Positions 22,188 to 34,713 are shown, counted from the stretch's first letter. The stretch is 64,000 nucleotides of DNA from Tetrapyrgos nigripes (GCA_013368315.1 JAACJM010000303.1:30069-94068); one strand, 5' to 3'. Notes: generated from the letters alone by a model not told the origin. Numbers and translations are program-made.

Positions 22188-24544
22188 TCAACACCCCGCT
22201 CCCGAAGAACTAACACACCCAACCCAAGCGTTATAATTATACTTTTCTGGGTTCTTGACGAATACGAAGGGGGCTAGGGTCTGTGCGTCTCCGTCTCCAT
22301 TTCCAGTTCCGTCTCCTTGTCGCTGTGCGTCTCCGTTTCCTGCATTCGCATTAGAGTCGCTTGCGTTGGGATTGCCAGCGTCTAGTTGCATTACTAGCGT
22401 GTCTGCTGTGTCCGTGGTGTCTTGGTTCTGCTGGGTGTCTTCGTCTTGGGACTCCGAACCCGAACCCGAAGCAGACCGAAGAACCCACGCTCTAACACTC
22501 AAGCTCTGTACCCCCTCATCGGCGTCGGGAAACCCAATCGGCATAGCAAGTTTAGTAAGTCCAGCTGGGACGGAGAATGTTTGGGAGGAGATGATGGTAG
22601 ACGAGTTGTCGTTGGCGTTGGACGAAGGTGTGTAAGCATACACCTCAAACGTCACATTCGCAGGCTCAGTCAAAAGTGTGATGGCCCAGACGGTGTCTTC
22701 GACCTAATCCACGTACGCATAAGTATATACATTAGCTTTCGTAGTCAATGAAACAAAAAGAAAAAGAAAAAAACTCGAAAGAGAGTCGAAAAAGAGTCGA
22801 AAAAAGGACTAAAAAAACTCACCAACTCTTTCCCCGTCACTTCCCCCCACCGGGTCACCTACTTGAGCCTGAGCAGAATGAGTCCTTGACCACATAACCA
22901 ATTTCTCTTCATCTTTCGAAATGCCAGGATACTGTCCACCGTTTTTAAACGCAGAAGCGTAGTAGGATGTTAGAGGGAGCCAGGCTAGATATAGAAGGGG
23001 AAGAAAGAAACATTGTTAGCATTCGGCGTTCGTAAGAATAAGAGTCAAAGAAGGGTAAGGTGGGTAGGCGAGAAAGAAGAAAACACCCTGACTCACCAGC
23101 ATGCCCCATGCCCCCCGTCCAAGCCCGTAGGCTGAGCCCCCTTGATAGGACCTATATAATGTGATTCGTCATAGTCGTTCCAGGAGATTGTTTGGATGAT
23201 GCCGATGTTGAGTGGTTGGATGGGGAGTCGTTGGTTGGGAAACTAGAATTGACGAGAGCCTCCCAACGTTTAGCGTAGAGGTGTTGGTCTGATGTGTAGA
23301 GGAACTGGAAGGTGGGTTAGTATTAGGGTAATGATTCAAGGGTAAGGGGGAAGGGCAACGATTGAGGGGGAACACTAGTACTCACATTCTTATTAAATGT
23401 ATTAGCACCAAAGTGGGTAAAAAAACCACGGAGAGACGAAGGCCATGTATATTTTGTTGTTTCCATTTCCTTCGCCTCTTTCAACAACATCTCGTTTCCT
23501 CTGGAACGGAAACGAAAACCAGCTCTCGCTCTCACTATCACTCTCAGAGGACGAGGACGCAAGCCACCTCTTAGATGGTGAACCCCCCGTCAACCCTAAC
23601 CCCTTGACATGAAGCAAATCCCCATCCGTCGATCCGATAAATTTGCTGAGAGCTGAGGAGATGGTTGAGGCTATTGTTTTCGCTTGTGTTTGTTGGTTGG
23701 CGTCGGTGGTTTGTTTGGAAGCGACGTTGGAATTGGGAGAGTTGGTATCGTCTGAAGACCCTCTGAGGAACCCCCGAGGAATGTAGATAGATGAGGAATA
23801 ATATTCGTCGCGTCCGGTGCAGAGGTAGACCCCGATAACCCAAGTAAATCCGTAAGAGCCGACGAAAGAGAGGTATCCGAAGATCCCTGGGAGGCGGTTG
23901 TTGATTCGACTGGCCAGGCTCCGTTCCACTGTAAACATGAACCATTAGCACAACGAGGAGAGAGATGTATGTATGCACGCACATTAAAATCCCCATCCAT
24001 AACCCCCCCCCCCCCATCCACAAACTCGTTAAACGAATTCGGATCCATAAAAAACGAAGGGACAAAAGTAATCTTTCCCTTCAACTCATCATGTTGAGTG
24101 AACTGACTACTCTACCCGTTCAATGGAGAATCTTGTCCAAACGTACAAGCTTCCGCCGAAAAGGTTGATACGAGTGGAAGTGGATCCGGAGAGGTTTTTG
24201 AATACCTCAGTTGATTAGGATGACCGGCGAATTTGAGAACGAGAGAGCGTAAAGCTTGTGCATCGGTAGGAGAAGCACAAGAAAGGGAGGTCATATCCAA
24301 GGATAAAATCCAACCGGATTGAAGAGCAGCTTGGTACGCGTCTGCTACGCGGTCAGGCTGCCATGGGTCTGAGCCAATGTTGAGAGCGAAGTCGTCGATG
24401 TTATGTTTAGAGGCTAGGGAGATGTCGTCTGACCAGTCTGCAAGGGGGGTTAGGAGGACATAAGGAAAAAAGACCCGGACTGACCTTGAATAGAGTAAGG
24501 AAAACTGTTACCAACCGTATGATGAACGACAACATATTTAGAGA
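22188..24544 (-). pseudogene. GH71 alpha-1,3-glucanase, copy 4 (no signal peptide, nonsense codon)
   Basis: The exons run from SKYVVVHHTVGNSFPYSIQ to the C-terminus VGCVSSSGAGC. It has the same 11-nt deletion as copy 2 near 24,305 plus one further lost G, so the frame is restored with changed residues (QSGWILSLDM). TAG at 24,112-24,114 replaces a Trp codon. The glycine tract here has 13 G (24,003-24,015) and is in frame, giving FVDGGGGVMDGDFN and WNGAWPVESTTASQG. A 7-T run near 23,420 shifts frame. The signal peptide is gone: at 24,544 the gene joins V-ATPase subunit d sequence. It is a pseudogene. Confidence 0.85.
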
Positions 24545-24915
24545 AAGCTGTCGCTGACGTCATGCAACGCATCCTCTCTGTCGAATCAGACCGTCGTACA
24601 GTCAACATCACCATCAACTCTTTCAACATCGAGCTCTCTAAAGAACAACGTGCGAAATTGTTCCCTGCAATTGGGAGATTGTTCCCCGAGGGGAATAACC
24701 AACTCGCCAAAGCGGACGAGTTGGACCAAGTTCGAGCTGAGTATAGGAGTTTCTTTCCGGATTCCCCTTCATCTGGTGCGGCTAATGGAACGGGAGGAGA
24801 TGGAGATGAATCGAGCGCCGTCTCGCAGCTAGAGGATAGGTCCTCCTACCAAAATCGGGGGTCTGGGGCCGGTTTTTATACGAACCTGAGACACGCAGAC
24901 TCGAGCTTCCTGTAG
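24545..24915 (+). pseudogene. V-ATPase subunit d (Vma6-like) exon fragment 1
   Basis: An open frame, MQRILSVESDRRTVNITINS followed by IELSKEQRAKLFPAIGRLFP, EGNNQLAKADELDQVRAEY and SQLEDR, matches the internal part of V-ATPase subunit d as I remember it (ADRR...ITINSFGTELSKEDRAKLFP...G, then the LEDRFFE region). The homology ends at about LEDR near 24,840, and the remaining codons are unrelated. The N-terminal and C-terminal thirds are absent. It lies head to head with GH71 copy 4 and has replaced that gene's signal-peptide region. It is a captured fragment, not a gene. Confidence 0.75.
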
Positions 24916-24991
24916 AGTTACAGAGGCGGAAAAAACACTTCTTTTTTGAGTATTAAGCTGTACTACGTACGCAACAAATGGAATACATTAA

Positions 24992-26073
24992 TCAATCATC
25001 GTCAATGTCAACCTCAACCTCCTGCTCCTTCCGGCTGCGGAAAGCCTTCATAGCAGGCACCAATCTCGTCCATGAGTTTTGAGAAGACAGTGCTTGATAG
25101 GCCGCCATATCTTCTGCCGTCTGCACTGTGCACATGTATGGTTGCTGCGCTGCCTTGTAAACATGAACTCGTAATATCTGCGCCGGATACTTGAGTTGAA
25201 GAAGGAAGGCTTCGGATGGAACAACTGCAAAAGCTTGTTCCGAAGGGGTGCATGAAAAGAGGATTGATGTTGAATAAAGAGCGACTATGGAATTCAAAAA
25301 CCTGTACAGCGATGGGAGAAACAATGCAGCGATGTTTGCTGCCTCAGTCACTGCAGCATATTTCCACTTTTACCGCCGCCTTTTGAATACATGGTGAGCA
25401 CTGCATGTGCCGTTAGTAGAATAATATATGTGTAAGATAGAAGGCTCACCTTGGCCAAGGTATAGTATACCGCTATCAGTCGAAAAGAGCCAATACGAAG
25501 AGGATGGATTTGAGTGACCCTCGCAGTGTCAACGCCATCCTGGTACAACGGGACTTGGTATTGAAGAAATATCCGTGTTCGTTTGGATGAAGCCTAACGC
25601 AGAATGATTCAGAACAAGCCGATATGCAGCAAAGAGCCCACCCAACTCACCTTATTCGCTGTTGTCGTCGCAACTGCAGCAGCGTTGGCAGCATTACCGG
25701 TGAGTGTCTGCTTCTCCTGCCAGCGGATACGTCTCCCATGCCCTGTGGTGACCCCTCGGTCCTCTGATAACTTCATTTCATCGTAGAATGCCCGGCGTGT
25801 GATTTGTTTTCGAAGGCTTTCTCCTGGATTGGGTGGAGATGATGCAGGTATGACTCTGCCGCGGGTACGAATAGCGTGAACTGCATGAAATATCTCATGC
25901 TTTGCACGCAATGCAACCAAAGAGTCCACCGATACCTGCTCGAAATCGTCGTTGGAAAGGAGAAGTGTTGACGGTTCTTCCGGGACCCGATCAGGGAGTG
26001 TATTCGTTAGGGACAAGACTTCCTCTAGGGCACGACGATCTTGAGTCAGTGAGAAACTCCTCGTATTCCTCAT
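24992..26073 (-). CDS. Unrecognised multi-exon gene
   Basis: A likely gene on the minus strand, present once. The 5' part holds a long exon (LEEVLSLTNTLPDRVPEEPS, SVDSLVALRAKHEIFHAVHA, ITRRAFYDEMKLSEDRGV) ending near 25,660 at a donor gtgagttg. The 3' part has a terminal exon (24,992-25,351) including VTEAANIAALFLPSLYRFLN and LKYPAQILRVHVYKAAQQ, and ends in an acidic tail (EQEVEVDIDDD). The middle exons at 25,360-25,600 are unclear. Upstream of the first exon another frame reads PEISDEEYEEFLTDS, so a small frameshift may separate the true start. I do not recognise the family. Confidence 0.45.
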
Positions 26074-26094
26074 CTGAAATCTCAGGCAATCCGG

Positions 26095-26212
26095 AATGTC
26101 TACATAGCAAAGAGAGTAGAGTCAGTGCAAATATTTCATCTAGTCACCATCCCAATGTCTACATAGCAAAGAGAGTAGAGTCAGTGCAAATATTTCATCT
26201 AGTCACCATCCC
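26095..26212. repeat. Perfect 59-bp tandem duplication
   Basis: Bases 26,095-26,153 are repeated without change at 26,154-26,212 (unit begins aatgtctacatagcaaag and ends ccatccc). It lies at the 3' end of the membrane-protein gene copy 3, whose stop codon falls in the second unit, and just before the unrecognised gene at 24,992-26,073. It is a young local duplication. Confidence 0.95.
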
Positions 26213-28504
26213 AAACAATAGTGAAGGAATCAATATCGGAATCCAAGCCTTCATCGTCCGAAACAGAGTTGGCATCGGCATTGTCATTGCCATTCTGACG
26301 TCTATTCCTCCTAACGTCGCTTGGGGTCCTTGCTATAGTGATAGTGGGGAAGGAAATCGCTCTAGCGTTTTCGTCACCGAAATTCACTCGATGAACGGGA
26401 GTGTGTACGCTGATGAGTGAGAGTCCGCGAAACTGTCCTTGTCCATGTCCATGTCCATGTCCGATTCTAGTGCCAGTGCCAGATGGGATTCCCCCATAAG
26501 CCGTTGGGTCTGCAACGTGTACGAGGGGTTTCAAATTCCTCTGCTACTCCTCCAGAACTTCCAAGTACCAAAGGTAACGGTGACTCTACCTTCCAGGAGC
26601 ACCCCCGTCCTTTACAATACAAACTCAAATTCGCCTTCAAGTTGTCCGTCCGACTCCTTCCAGCAAGCGTTCTCAACGTGCCATATTCCTTGTCCTTCTC
26701 CGAAGAGCCAGACTTTTTGTGCGTCTGCGTCTGCGCCTGTACAAAACTTGGAGCCTTCCTCTTCCTCATCGCGTTCCTTTTACGCCCATACACCACCGTT
26801 CCCAATACGAGTAATAGTAATCCTACACTACCCAACACCCAGCCGACGACAGCTGGATTTGTAGCACCCATGGATCCGGAAGTTAAACCCGAACTCGGGC
26901 CTTCGACCTTGCATTGAGCAGAGGCATGGAAGCGATGTCATCATAGGCTGCTTGGCAAGTGATGAAATCGAGACCGAAACCTGGAGTATGGGGTTGAGTG
27001 CCGCCTAGTTGCTTTGGGTCTATGAATCGTTTGGAGTTGGAGTTGGAGTTGGTATTGGGTCGGATGATTGGCCTTCGACTTGGGTACCGACGAAGTAATA
27101 TGACGACGAGGGCGAGGGAGAAGAAGCGTCGGCCGTGTATGTAATGACATCGGCTGGGGAAGAAGACCCGGAATCGACAGGAGGAGTAGGAGACGCAGCC
27201 AGAGAAGATCAAGATCCAGTAGGCGTCGATGAAGATCCACTTGCTGAGTCTACCCCAGACCCAGACCCAGATGCCCCCTCGGACGTGTCATCCCCTATAT
27301 ACCGAATCTCTGCAATCATAACCTCCAACGTGTGTATCGCCCCATTGACCTTCTGCTCTGAGTACAGAGGGTTAAACTCCAATTCCAGGAATTTAGAAAG
27401 TGGGATAGGAGTGTCAGAGTTGGATCTAAGAGGAAGGGTTAGGTTGATGGGAGAATTGGAGTCGAGAGTGTAGGAGAGGGTTATGTTGCCGTCGTTGATA
27501 GAGCTAGTAGAAGAAGCAGTGGATGAGGAACTGGGATTGTGCGATACAAGGAGATCGACGTTCCTAGAAGAGTAAAAGAGTAAAGGAACGGTGAATTCTG
27601 TGCGCTTAATAAAAGAATCATAACATAAGAGACTAACCTGCAAACGAAATCTTCACCGAATCCGAACCAAACCCCCAAGCTCAATGAGTCGTATTCATAT
27701 ACGACTTTACCGGCGTTTAGTTATCCAACACGAACGTCTCTGGACTCAGCACGCCCCAGTTGCCTTTGTACTGTAACACATGGCCGAGTCCACCGGTTCC
27801 ACCATTCCCAGTACCAGATGGATCGTTAGAGTACACATCCATATCATCTACGACGGTATTTTTACCACGTAAAATCGTCTGATTCCAGCGGTAATCACCG
27901 CATAATCAAACGTCGGTGTTACCGGATACGTAGATGAGGTTGTGATCCACGGAGTCGGCGAGGAGGAGGGGAGAGATGTATGTAGCGAGACCGGAAGGAG
28001 GGAGTGGTTGGGGAGTGAGAAGGTCTGAGTCGAGTTCGATGGCGTAGGCGGAGCCGGTATCTGAGGAGTCTGAAGAGTCTCCTGAGGATGAAGAGGGAAG
28101 AGAAAAGTGACAGACTATTGTAGCGTCTACACGTATGCGTATGCTGAACGGATTGGAACTTGATACAGGAGGAAGATGTATCATGTATATGTATCACGTA
28201 TCGTCAACTTTGTTGACAAATTACGGACAGAACGGTGACGAGGACGACCAATAATGAGCAGATCAGAAATGATGGAACATAAGTATCAAGGCTGGAAGGA
28301 TGGAATTCATGATACAGATTAGACTTTGAAGACGGATATAAAATATTTGAGTCGTAACGAGTACTTACGAGTAAGGTTTCCATTTCCATTTCTCGAGTCA
28401 AAACTTTGTAGGCGTCGGTCTCCCGACCGCGTTTTGACGACTCGATCATGGACACGAGATGCCGCAACGTCTTTCCTTCCAGCGACTGGCAGACGATGGT
28501 GCAT
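26199..28504 (-). pseudogene. Secreted/membrane-anchored protein gene, copy 3 (only full-length copy)
   Basis: Minus-strand pieces in order: a hydrophobic leader (PSFLICSLLVVLVTVLSVI); a Ser-rich region and an extracellular domain (NQTILRGKN, LQYKGNWGVLSPETFVLDN, VDLLVSHNPSSSSTASS, LDSNSPINLTLPLRSNSD); a Ser/Gly-rich linker; TPGFGLDFITCQAAYDDIAS; one transmembrane helix (GWVLGSVGLLLLVLGTVVYG) followed by basic residues; and a cytosolic tail ending DSDIDSFTIVWDGD. The architecture is that of a single-pass cell-surface protein. I do not know the family. A one-base loss near 27,886 (compared with copies 2 and 4) and the shared break at YVSGNTDV suggest it no longer reads through, though unrecognised introns could explain one of them. 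Confidence 0.55.
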
Positions 28505-28964
28505 CGCGTCGTGTTGGGGGGAGACTCAAGAGGAAGATACTAGAGATACTAGACAGATAAATAGGCTGAGAAACTTTAAGGACTTTAAGGAATCATCAAG
28601 TATATCGGTGTAGACATCCAACTCAAACTACACTACGCTACGGCGGCTAGCGCTATATTCTATTACTGTTTACTATACTACATACAATCCAATGCTAGTG
28701 CTACAAACCATTGTGAAGAATCCTAAAAATACATGACATCGACATCAAGGAAAAGGAACGACAAAGACGGCCGAGGGGAACATGGAAGACGGACGATGAG
28801 ACGATAATCAGACCAGACGAGGCAGCACCGCTGCAATATCCGGGCCATCATCCACACCACATCCACATCCACATGCCATTCCCCATCCATATCATCATCA
28901 TGACCATCATCAAACTCATAACTCTTAAAACTCCACCAGTAGAGCACTCGCACTCTTCACCCCC
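28505..28964. repeat. GH71 downstream flank repeat, copy 3 (diverged)
   Basis: A shorter, more diverged version of 2,346-2,868, still holding ctacggcggctagcg near 28,640 and the AG-rich tract. No gene was seen. Confidence 0.6.
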
Positions 28965-31475
28965 TCAACACCCTAACACCCCGCCCCGAAGAACTAACAC
29001 ACCCAGCCCGAGCGGCATGATTATACTTGTCTGGATTCTTGACGACAAATACCAAGGGAGATGGCTTGGACTCGCGCCTTGTCCCTGTCCGTCTCCCTGT
29101 CCGTTTCCTGCGTTCATGTTGGGGTTGGAGTTGGGGTCGGAATCGAAGTTAAGGAGGGTTTGGGATTGCCAGTGTCTAGTTGCATTACCAGCGTGTCTGT
29201 GTTTGTGTATGTATCCGTATCTGTGTCTGTTGTATCTTGGTTCTGTTGGGTGTCTTTGTCTTGGTCTTTGTCTTGGGACTCCGGGACCGAACGCGAACGC
29301 GAAGCAGACGCAGACCTCACAACCCTCGAACACTCAAACACTGTACCCCCCCATCCCCATCCCCATCCCCATCGAGAAACCCAATCGGCATAGCAAGTTT
29401 AGTCAGTCCAGCTTGTACTGAGAATGTTTGGGAGGAGATGATGTTATCGTTGGACGAGGAAGGTGTATCTGTATAAGCATACACCTCAAACGTCACATTC
29501 GCAGGCTCAGCCAAAAGTGTGATAGTCCAGACGGTGTCTTCGACCTAATCCACGTACGCATAAGTATATACATTAGCTTTCGTAGTCAATGAAACAAAAA
29601 GAAAAAGAAAAAAACTCGAAAGAGAGTCGAAAAAGAGTCGAAAAAAGGACTAAAAAACTCACCAACTCTTTCCCCGTCACTTCCCCCACCGGGTCACCTA
29701 CTTGAGCCTGAGCAGAATGAGTCCTTGACCACATAACCAATTTCTCTTCATCTTTCGAAATGTCTGGATACTGTCCACCGTTTTTAAATGCAGAGGTGTA
29801 GTAGGACGTTAGAGGGAGCCAGGCTAGATATAGAAGGGGAAGAAAGAAAGATTGTTAGCATTTAGCATTTAGTATGCGTAAGAGTAAGAGTAAGAATAAG
29901 AGTCAAAGAGTTAAAGATAAGAATGATAGGGTAGGGTAGGCGAGAAAGAAGAAAACACCCCGACTCACCAGCATGCCCCATGTCCCCCGTCCAAGCCTCA
30001 CTCCCCGTAGGCTGAGCCCCCTTGATAGGACCTATATAATGTGATTCGCCATAGTCGTTCCAGGAGATTATTTGGATGATGTCGATGTTGAGTGGGTTGG
30101 AGGGGAGTTGTTGGTTGGGAAACTAGAATTGAGTCTTGACGAGAGCCTCCTAACGTTTAGCGTAGAGGTGTTGGTCTGCTGTGTAGAGGAACTGTTGCGT
30201 TGGAATAGTAAGTAATTGAAGGGGAATGATTGAAGGACGACACTAGTACTTACATTCTTATTAAACGTATCAGCACCAAAGTGGGTAAAAAACCACGGAG
30301 AGACGGAGGCCATGTATATTTTGTTGTTTCCATTTTCTTCGTCTCTTTCAACGTCTCGTTTCCTCTTGAAGGGAGACGAAAACCAGCTATCACTCTCCGA
30401 AGACGAAGAGGACGCAAAGCGACCTCTTGGATGGGGAACCCCCCGTCAACCCCCCGTCCACCCCAACCCCTTGACATGAAGCAAATCCCATCCGTCGATC
30501 CAATGAATTTGCTGAGAGCTGAGGAGATGGTTGAGGCTATTGTTTTCGCTTGTTGATTGGCGTCGGTGGTTTGTTTGGAAGCGACGTTGGAATTGGGAGA
30601 GCTGGCATCGCTGGAAGACCCTCCGAGGAAGGTAGATAGATGAGGAATGATATTCGTCGCGTCCGGGGCAGAGGTAGACCCAGATAACCCAAGTAAATCC
30701 GTAAAGAGCTGACGAAAGAGAAGTATCCGAAGATCCCTGGGAGGCGGTTGTTAATTCGACTGGCCAGGCTCCGTTCCACTGTAAACATGAAGCATTAGCA
30801 TAATGAGAAGAGAGATGTATGTATGCACACACATTAAAATCCCCATTCATAACTCCCCCCGTTAACAAACTCGTTAAACGAATTCGGATCCATGAAAAAC
30901 GAAGGGACAAAAATAATCTTTCCCCTCAACTCATCATGTTGAGTAAACTGACTACTCCATCCATTCAAAGGGGAATCTTGTCCAAACGTACACGCCTCCC
31001 CCCGAAAAGGTTGATACGAGCGGAAGTGGATCCAGGGAGGTTTTTGAATACCTCAGTTGATTAGGATGACCAGCGAGTTTGAGAACGAGGGAGCGTAAAG
31101 CTTGTGCATCGGTAGGAGAAGCACAAGGAAGGGAAGACATACCCAAGGATAAAAATAGTTTGAAATCCAACCCAGATTGAAGAGCGGCTTGGTATGCATC
31201 GGCGACACGGTCGGGTTGCCATGGGTCTGAGCCGATGTTGAAAGCGAAGCCGTCGATGTTGTGTTTAGAGGCTAGGGAGATGTCGTCTGACCAGTCTACA
31301 AACGCGGGGGTTAGGTGGACGTAAGAAGAAAAGACCCGGACTGACCTTGAATAGTGTAAGGAAATGTGTTACCAACCATATGACGAGCGACGACATATCT
31401 AGAGATGAACTCTGTTGTTGAAGGAACGGGAAGGGCGTAAGAGAGCGTGAACAAGAGAAAGAGAAAAAGAAACAT
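28965..31475 (-). pseudogene. GH71 alpha-1,3-glucanase, copy 5 (all six exons, multiply broken)
   Basis: The best preserved layout. E1 31,475-31,346 encodes the signal peptide MFLFLFLLFTLSYALPVP and YVVARHMVGNTFPYTIQ. E2 31,295-30,833 runs from DWSDDISLASKHNIDGFAFN to MNGDFN. E3 30,778-30,254 is WNGAWPVELTTASQ to SPWFFTHFGADTFNKN. E4 30,191-29,969 contains IIQIISWNDYGESHY. E5 is 29,823-29,663. E6 from 29,544 is the C-terminal domain. All introns are GT-AG. It lacks the 11-nt deletion of copies 2 and 4. Lesions: +1 G in the G-runs near 31,000 and 30,855-30,860, an extra T near 30,705, TAG for Trp at 30,150-30,152, and a 4-nt loss near 29,323. It is the only copy not joined to DUF6535. Confidence 0.9.
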
Positions 31476-31522
31476 CTTTAAAGACACTCACATTGCAGCT
31501 TTGGATTTTATCTAAAAGAACA

Positions 31523-31620
31523 ATGACCGCGAAAGAATCCAAAGCTGTCGCTGATGTCATGCAACGCATCCTCTCTTTCGAAGCAGACCGTCGTACAGTC
31601 ATCATCACCATCAACTCTTC
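31523..31620 (+). pseudogene. V-ATPase subunit d (Vma6-like) exon fragment 2
   Basis: A short open frame (MTAKESKAVADVMQRILSFE, then ADRRTVIITINSS) is homologous to the start of the fragment at 24,545 and to the internal ADRR...ITINSF region of V-ATPase subunit d. It starts 48 bp upstream of the GH71 copy 5 start codon, head to head, and breaks off at 31,620. It shows the state before the deletion that fused the two sequences in copy 4. Confidence 0.7.
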
Positions 31621-31639
31621 CGGTCCTTGCAGGAAAGGC

Positions 31640-31900
31640 AGAAGGATATGAAAAGGCTATTGTGCATCGTGTTGAGAGAAGACTCGGGAAGAGGATAATA
31701 GGAGAAGAATGTACATGACATGATTCTTGCTTGTTTTCGTTCGTTTTTTTTGCTACAACCTCAAGGACTTCAAGGAATCATTACATGCAAGTATATCGGT
31801 GTGTAGATATTGAACATTGAACGTTGAACACTCAGGCTTTAAACTACGCTACATACACTACGGCGGCTAGCGTTACACTCTGTTTACGGTACACATATTA
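31640..31900. repeat. Solo copy of the module border / GH71 flank
   Basis: This matches the end of the membrane-protein module plus the start of the GH71 flank (compare 16,430-16,640): gttgagagaagactcggg, the run to tacatgcaagtat, and acggcggctagcg. No GH71 follows it, so this is a duplication edge. Confidence 0.7.
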
Positions 31901-31954
31901 ATAGTGCATTAGAGCGAGACAGGAGAAAGGACGGGGAACTCACTGTTGCAGGGT

Positions 31955-32266
31955 TCATATACGAGATAGACTGAGAATACTAATGGCTATGATGGTAGTA
32001 GCCACGCCCGTCTGTATGGACTGGCGTACAAGCCTACGAATGACACTGCGAAAGAAAGCACAAAGTGAGCGATTACTGCATTGCAATAGACGGTATGAAG
32101 ATGACCTGCCTCTCAGCCTCTCGCGACAAAGTGGTAAGGTTGTACAACTGAATAACCAGAGCAGCAGCTGTACTAATGTCTGTCGAGCAATCCCATCATC
32201 AGCAACGAATTCAGTTCCCGAAAACACACCGGATAGCTCACCAGCGATGGATTGCGTGAGCAGCAA
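31955..32266 (-). pseudogene. Possible fragment of a DUF6534-type membrane protein
   Basis: The minus-strand frame contains SVIRRLVRQSIQTGVATTII followed by a hydrophobic stretch. This resembles, from memory, the late helix of DUF6534 proteins (LIRLTIQTGL...). The rest of the frame cannot be aligned and is not continuous with neighbours. Weak assignment. Confidence 0.25.
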
Positions 32267-32959
32267 TACAAAGACTGCTGCCCGAACATGTTCCCGAGGC
32301 TTGAATGATGGATACAGAACGGCGTGGACGTTGGCGGCGATATTGCCAGAGAACTGGTGGTGATTATGATTTCGTTAAAAGGAGTGAACAGTGTAAATTA
32401 GTAGCAATACTGGCAGCTCCTAAAGCAAGAACGGAAGGAAGAGAGAGATGGGAATGTCTCGCGACCTAGAAGTGAAGGACAGCGACTATAAGCTCGAACT
32501 CTTTAGTAGCCGTCATCATGGAGAGAGCGAATCGTGGACCCGTATGAAGGATCTTTTGACCTTCGGGTGCACTCCGCATATTAGTAGTTGGTTGGTCCAT
32601 CCGGCCCCCAGATTCGTTGCCGTTGTCGAGGCATAGAGTGCACGCGGTGGCCACCTTCCTGCATTCTCTGCTTCAAACCATCAGCTACCATCTTCACAGC
32701 CTCTGCTCGTTGGACAAGTGCAATGTTGAAGGCAAGATATGTAAGTCAAATCTATACTCCGTCGCATTGTAAGTACTCCCCATGCAATTCTGAGATGTTC
32801 TCTCGCAACGCGGATAATACATATATGAGTAGTGGGAGAGTAATACTTGACTATGTAGGCGGGACGTTAGAAAGGAAAAGAAAAGAGATACGGCAAAGTC
32901 AACGCACCAGTAAGACTCAGAGCAACCGTGACTGCTCCCTAAACCGACATCTCCAAAAT
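32267..32959. other. Unique spacer, nothing recognised
   Basis: No convincing gene, repeat or structural RNA was seen. Short open frames on both strands have no recognisable motifs, and the sequence is not present elsewhere in the window. Confidence 0.4.
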
Positions 32960-34713
32960 AGCTTAGTACGCCCTCCCGAAGTGCTGCCCAAACATGTTTG
33001 CCCTCGATGTTATGGAGACCACTTGTACTCGTATTGGATCGATTTGAGTTCGGATGGAGAGGAATTCGACAAGGAGCCAACGATTCTGTTATGGTCGGAG
33101 AAATTTGAGAAGACGATAGTGTTCTGAGGACTACAGTATGTCTTTTTAGTATCTCAGATTGATGGACGCAAGAACTTGCTTACCTTGAAGTGGACCATGA
33201 TGGTAAGAAGTAACTCGTTTAAGACGCGTCGCTACGTCGCTGTGCTACCAAGTGTAGCAGTAGGACCTCGTTGTATGAGGACTTGACGTAACAAAAGACG
33301 AAGCTAACCAAATGCGATGCAGATCTACTTTTATGACAGCCAGTGTCTTGAAAAAACTGACTTTTTCATAACGCAACGCCTTATACTGTGACTACGCGGT
33401 TTTGGAACCAGAGCGTGCTTCAAATTTCTTTCATTTCGTCCCAGTGTTCTTTGTCACTGTATGGAACAGGAGATTGATGCGGATCCTGAGCGAGTCCCTA
33501 GACACAGGAACCGTCCGTTCGACTTCTAACACAGGTCAACTTGGTCCATCCGTTTATTGCATACTCAAGTTCCTTCCACCGATATCCATCAGAAAGCTTC
33601 TCGGTTTATGTTTCGTCCTTGAGGTGGGTTGGCTCTACCTGCAGGAAAAACGGCAACTCATCTCTTTTGCCTGGTGCCATAGGTATTCCGTCGACGACAA
33701 ATACAGGGACTTTGCTCGGGTCAGGGTAATGGGGATACGAGTGCGAGGCCTAGCGAGAGTATGGGTGCGATTTAGAACGGGATGGGTAGGAATGTGAATG
33801 CAACTGGGAGCGGAAAATGAATGGGATTCGGATTCGGGACTCCTCAGAGGGTTGAGGCGGATAGTGGTGTCCGCATGGAGAATGTACGTGTACTCTTTTG
33901 TTCTTTTTGTTCTTCTTTCTCTTCAACAGCACCCCCGTTCTTCATTAAACTAATACGCGCTGCCCATTCCTTCCCAAAGTACTGTGCAATATATAGCCTA
34001 ATTCTCTGCCTTCTTTCCTTTCCTAGGCGACCCGTACGTATCCACCTTGCATAACCTTTGTGGAAGTCAATTAATTAAGCTACAGGTAAGTGAAGTACGC
34101 GCAACGCACCGCATCTTTTTGGTCCTTCCATGGTGTAACCGCGATACTCCGACTTCGCGTTATCCTTTTGCCACAACCGCGATTACTTCCTCCAGTTGCA
34201 ACCACAGTACTCTACCGGTCCCCCTCACTGACTTCATCTGCTGCTCGACTTGTGCAAACAGATTCTGTCTGCCCCCCGGGGTCGGTCTCCTGGCTGTGAA
34301 TGCGCTGGGGCTGTACCCGGAATCGAACGGCAGAGCAAGGCCAGAGAGACCTGGTCGGAGTGTGCAAAATTACAACCTCACTTTCTGGACAGTCTAAGGA
34401 CAGCTCAATCACCGGAGCAATCGCTTGGCTCGTCTCCTCCTCTTCCAACATTATAGGCGACATCAACGCGATACTCGCCTTCCTCCTGAATTAACTTGTT
34501 CGTCTGACTATGGCGGTGGAGTCTCGGGGAAGGGTGTGAGGTGGGAGGTTGGCCGTGGACAGCAAGTGAGTTATGTCAGCTCCCTCTTGACTTCTTCGAC
34601 ATTTTTCTCCATTTCATGCTCAAGACTAACACTCGCATTATTTTCCTTCTCTTTCTATCTCTGCAGACTAGTCAAACGCCTCGGCATCCAATCTGGCGCT
34701 CCAATCGACCGTT
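32960..34713. repeat. Second copy of 10,540-12,305 (upstream of RhoGEF copy 2)
   Basis: Colinear with 10,540-12,305 at about 95% identity by eye, with small indels. It begins the second long duplicated block. The same decayed minus-strand piece (VPVFVVDGIPMAPGK) and plus-strand proline/serine-rich pieces occur. No gene is supported in either copy. Confidence 0.6.

Noticed and set aside
26093..26220. Possible CRISPR-like or satellite array
   Set aside because: Only two perfect head-to-tail units without spacers; a simple tandem duplication.
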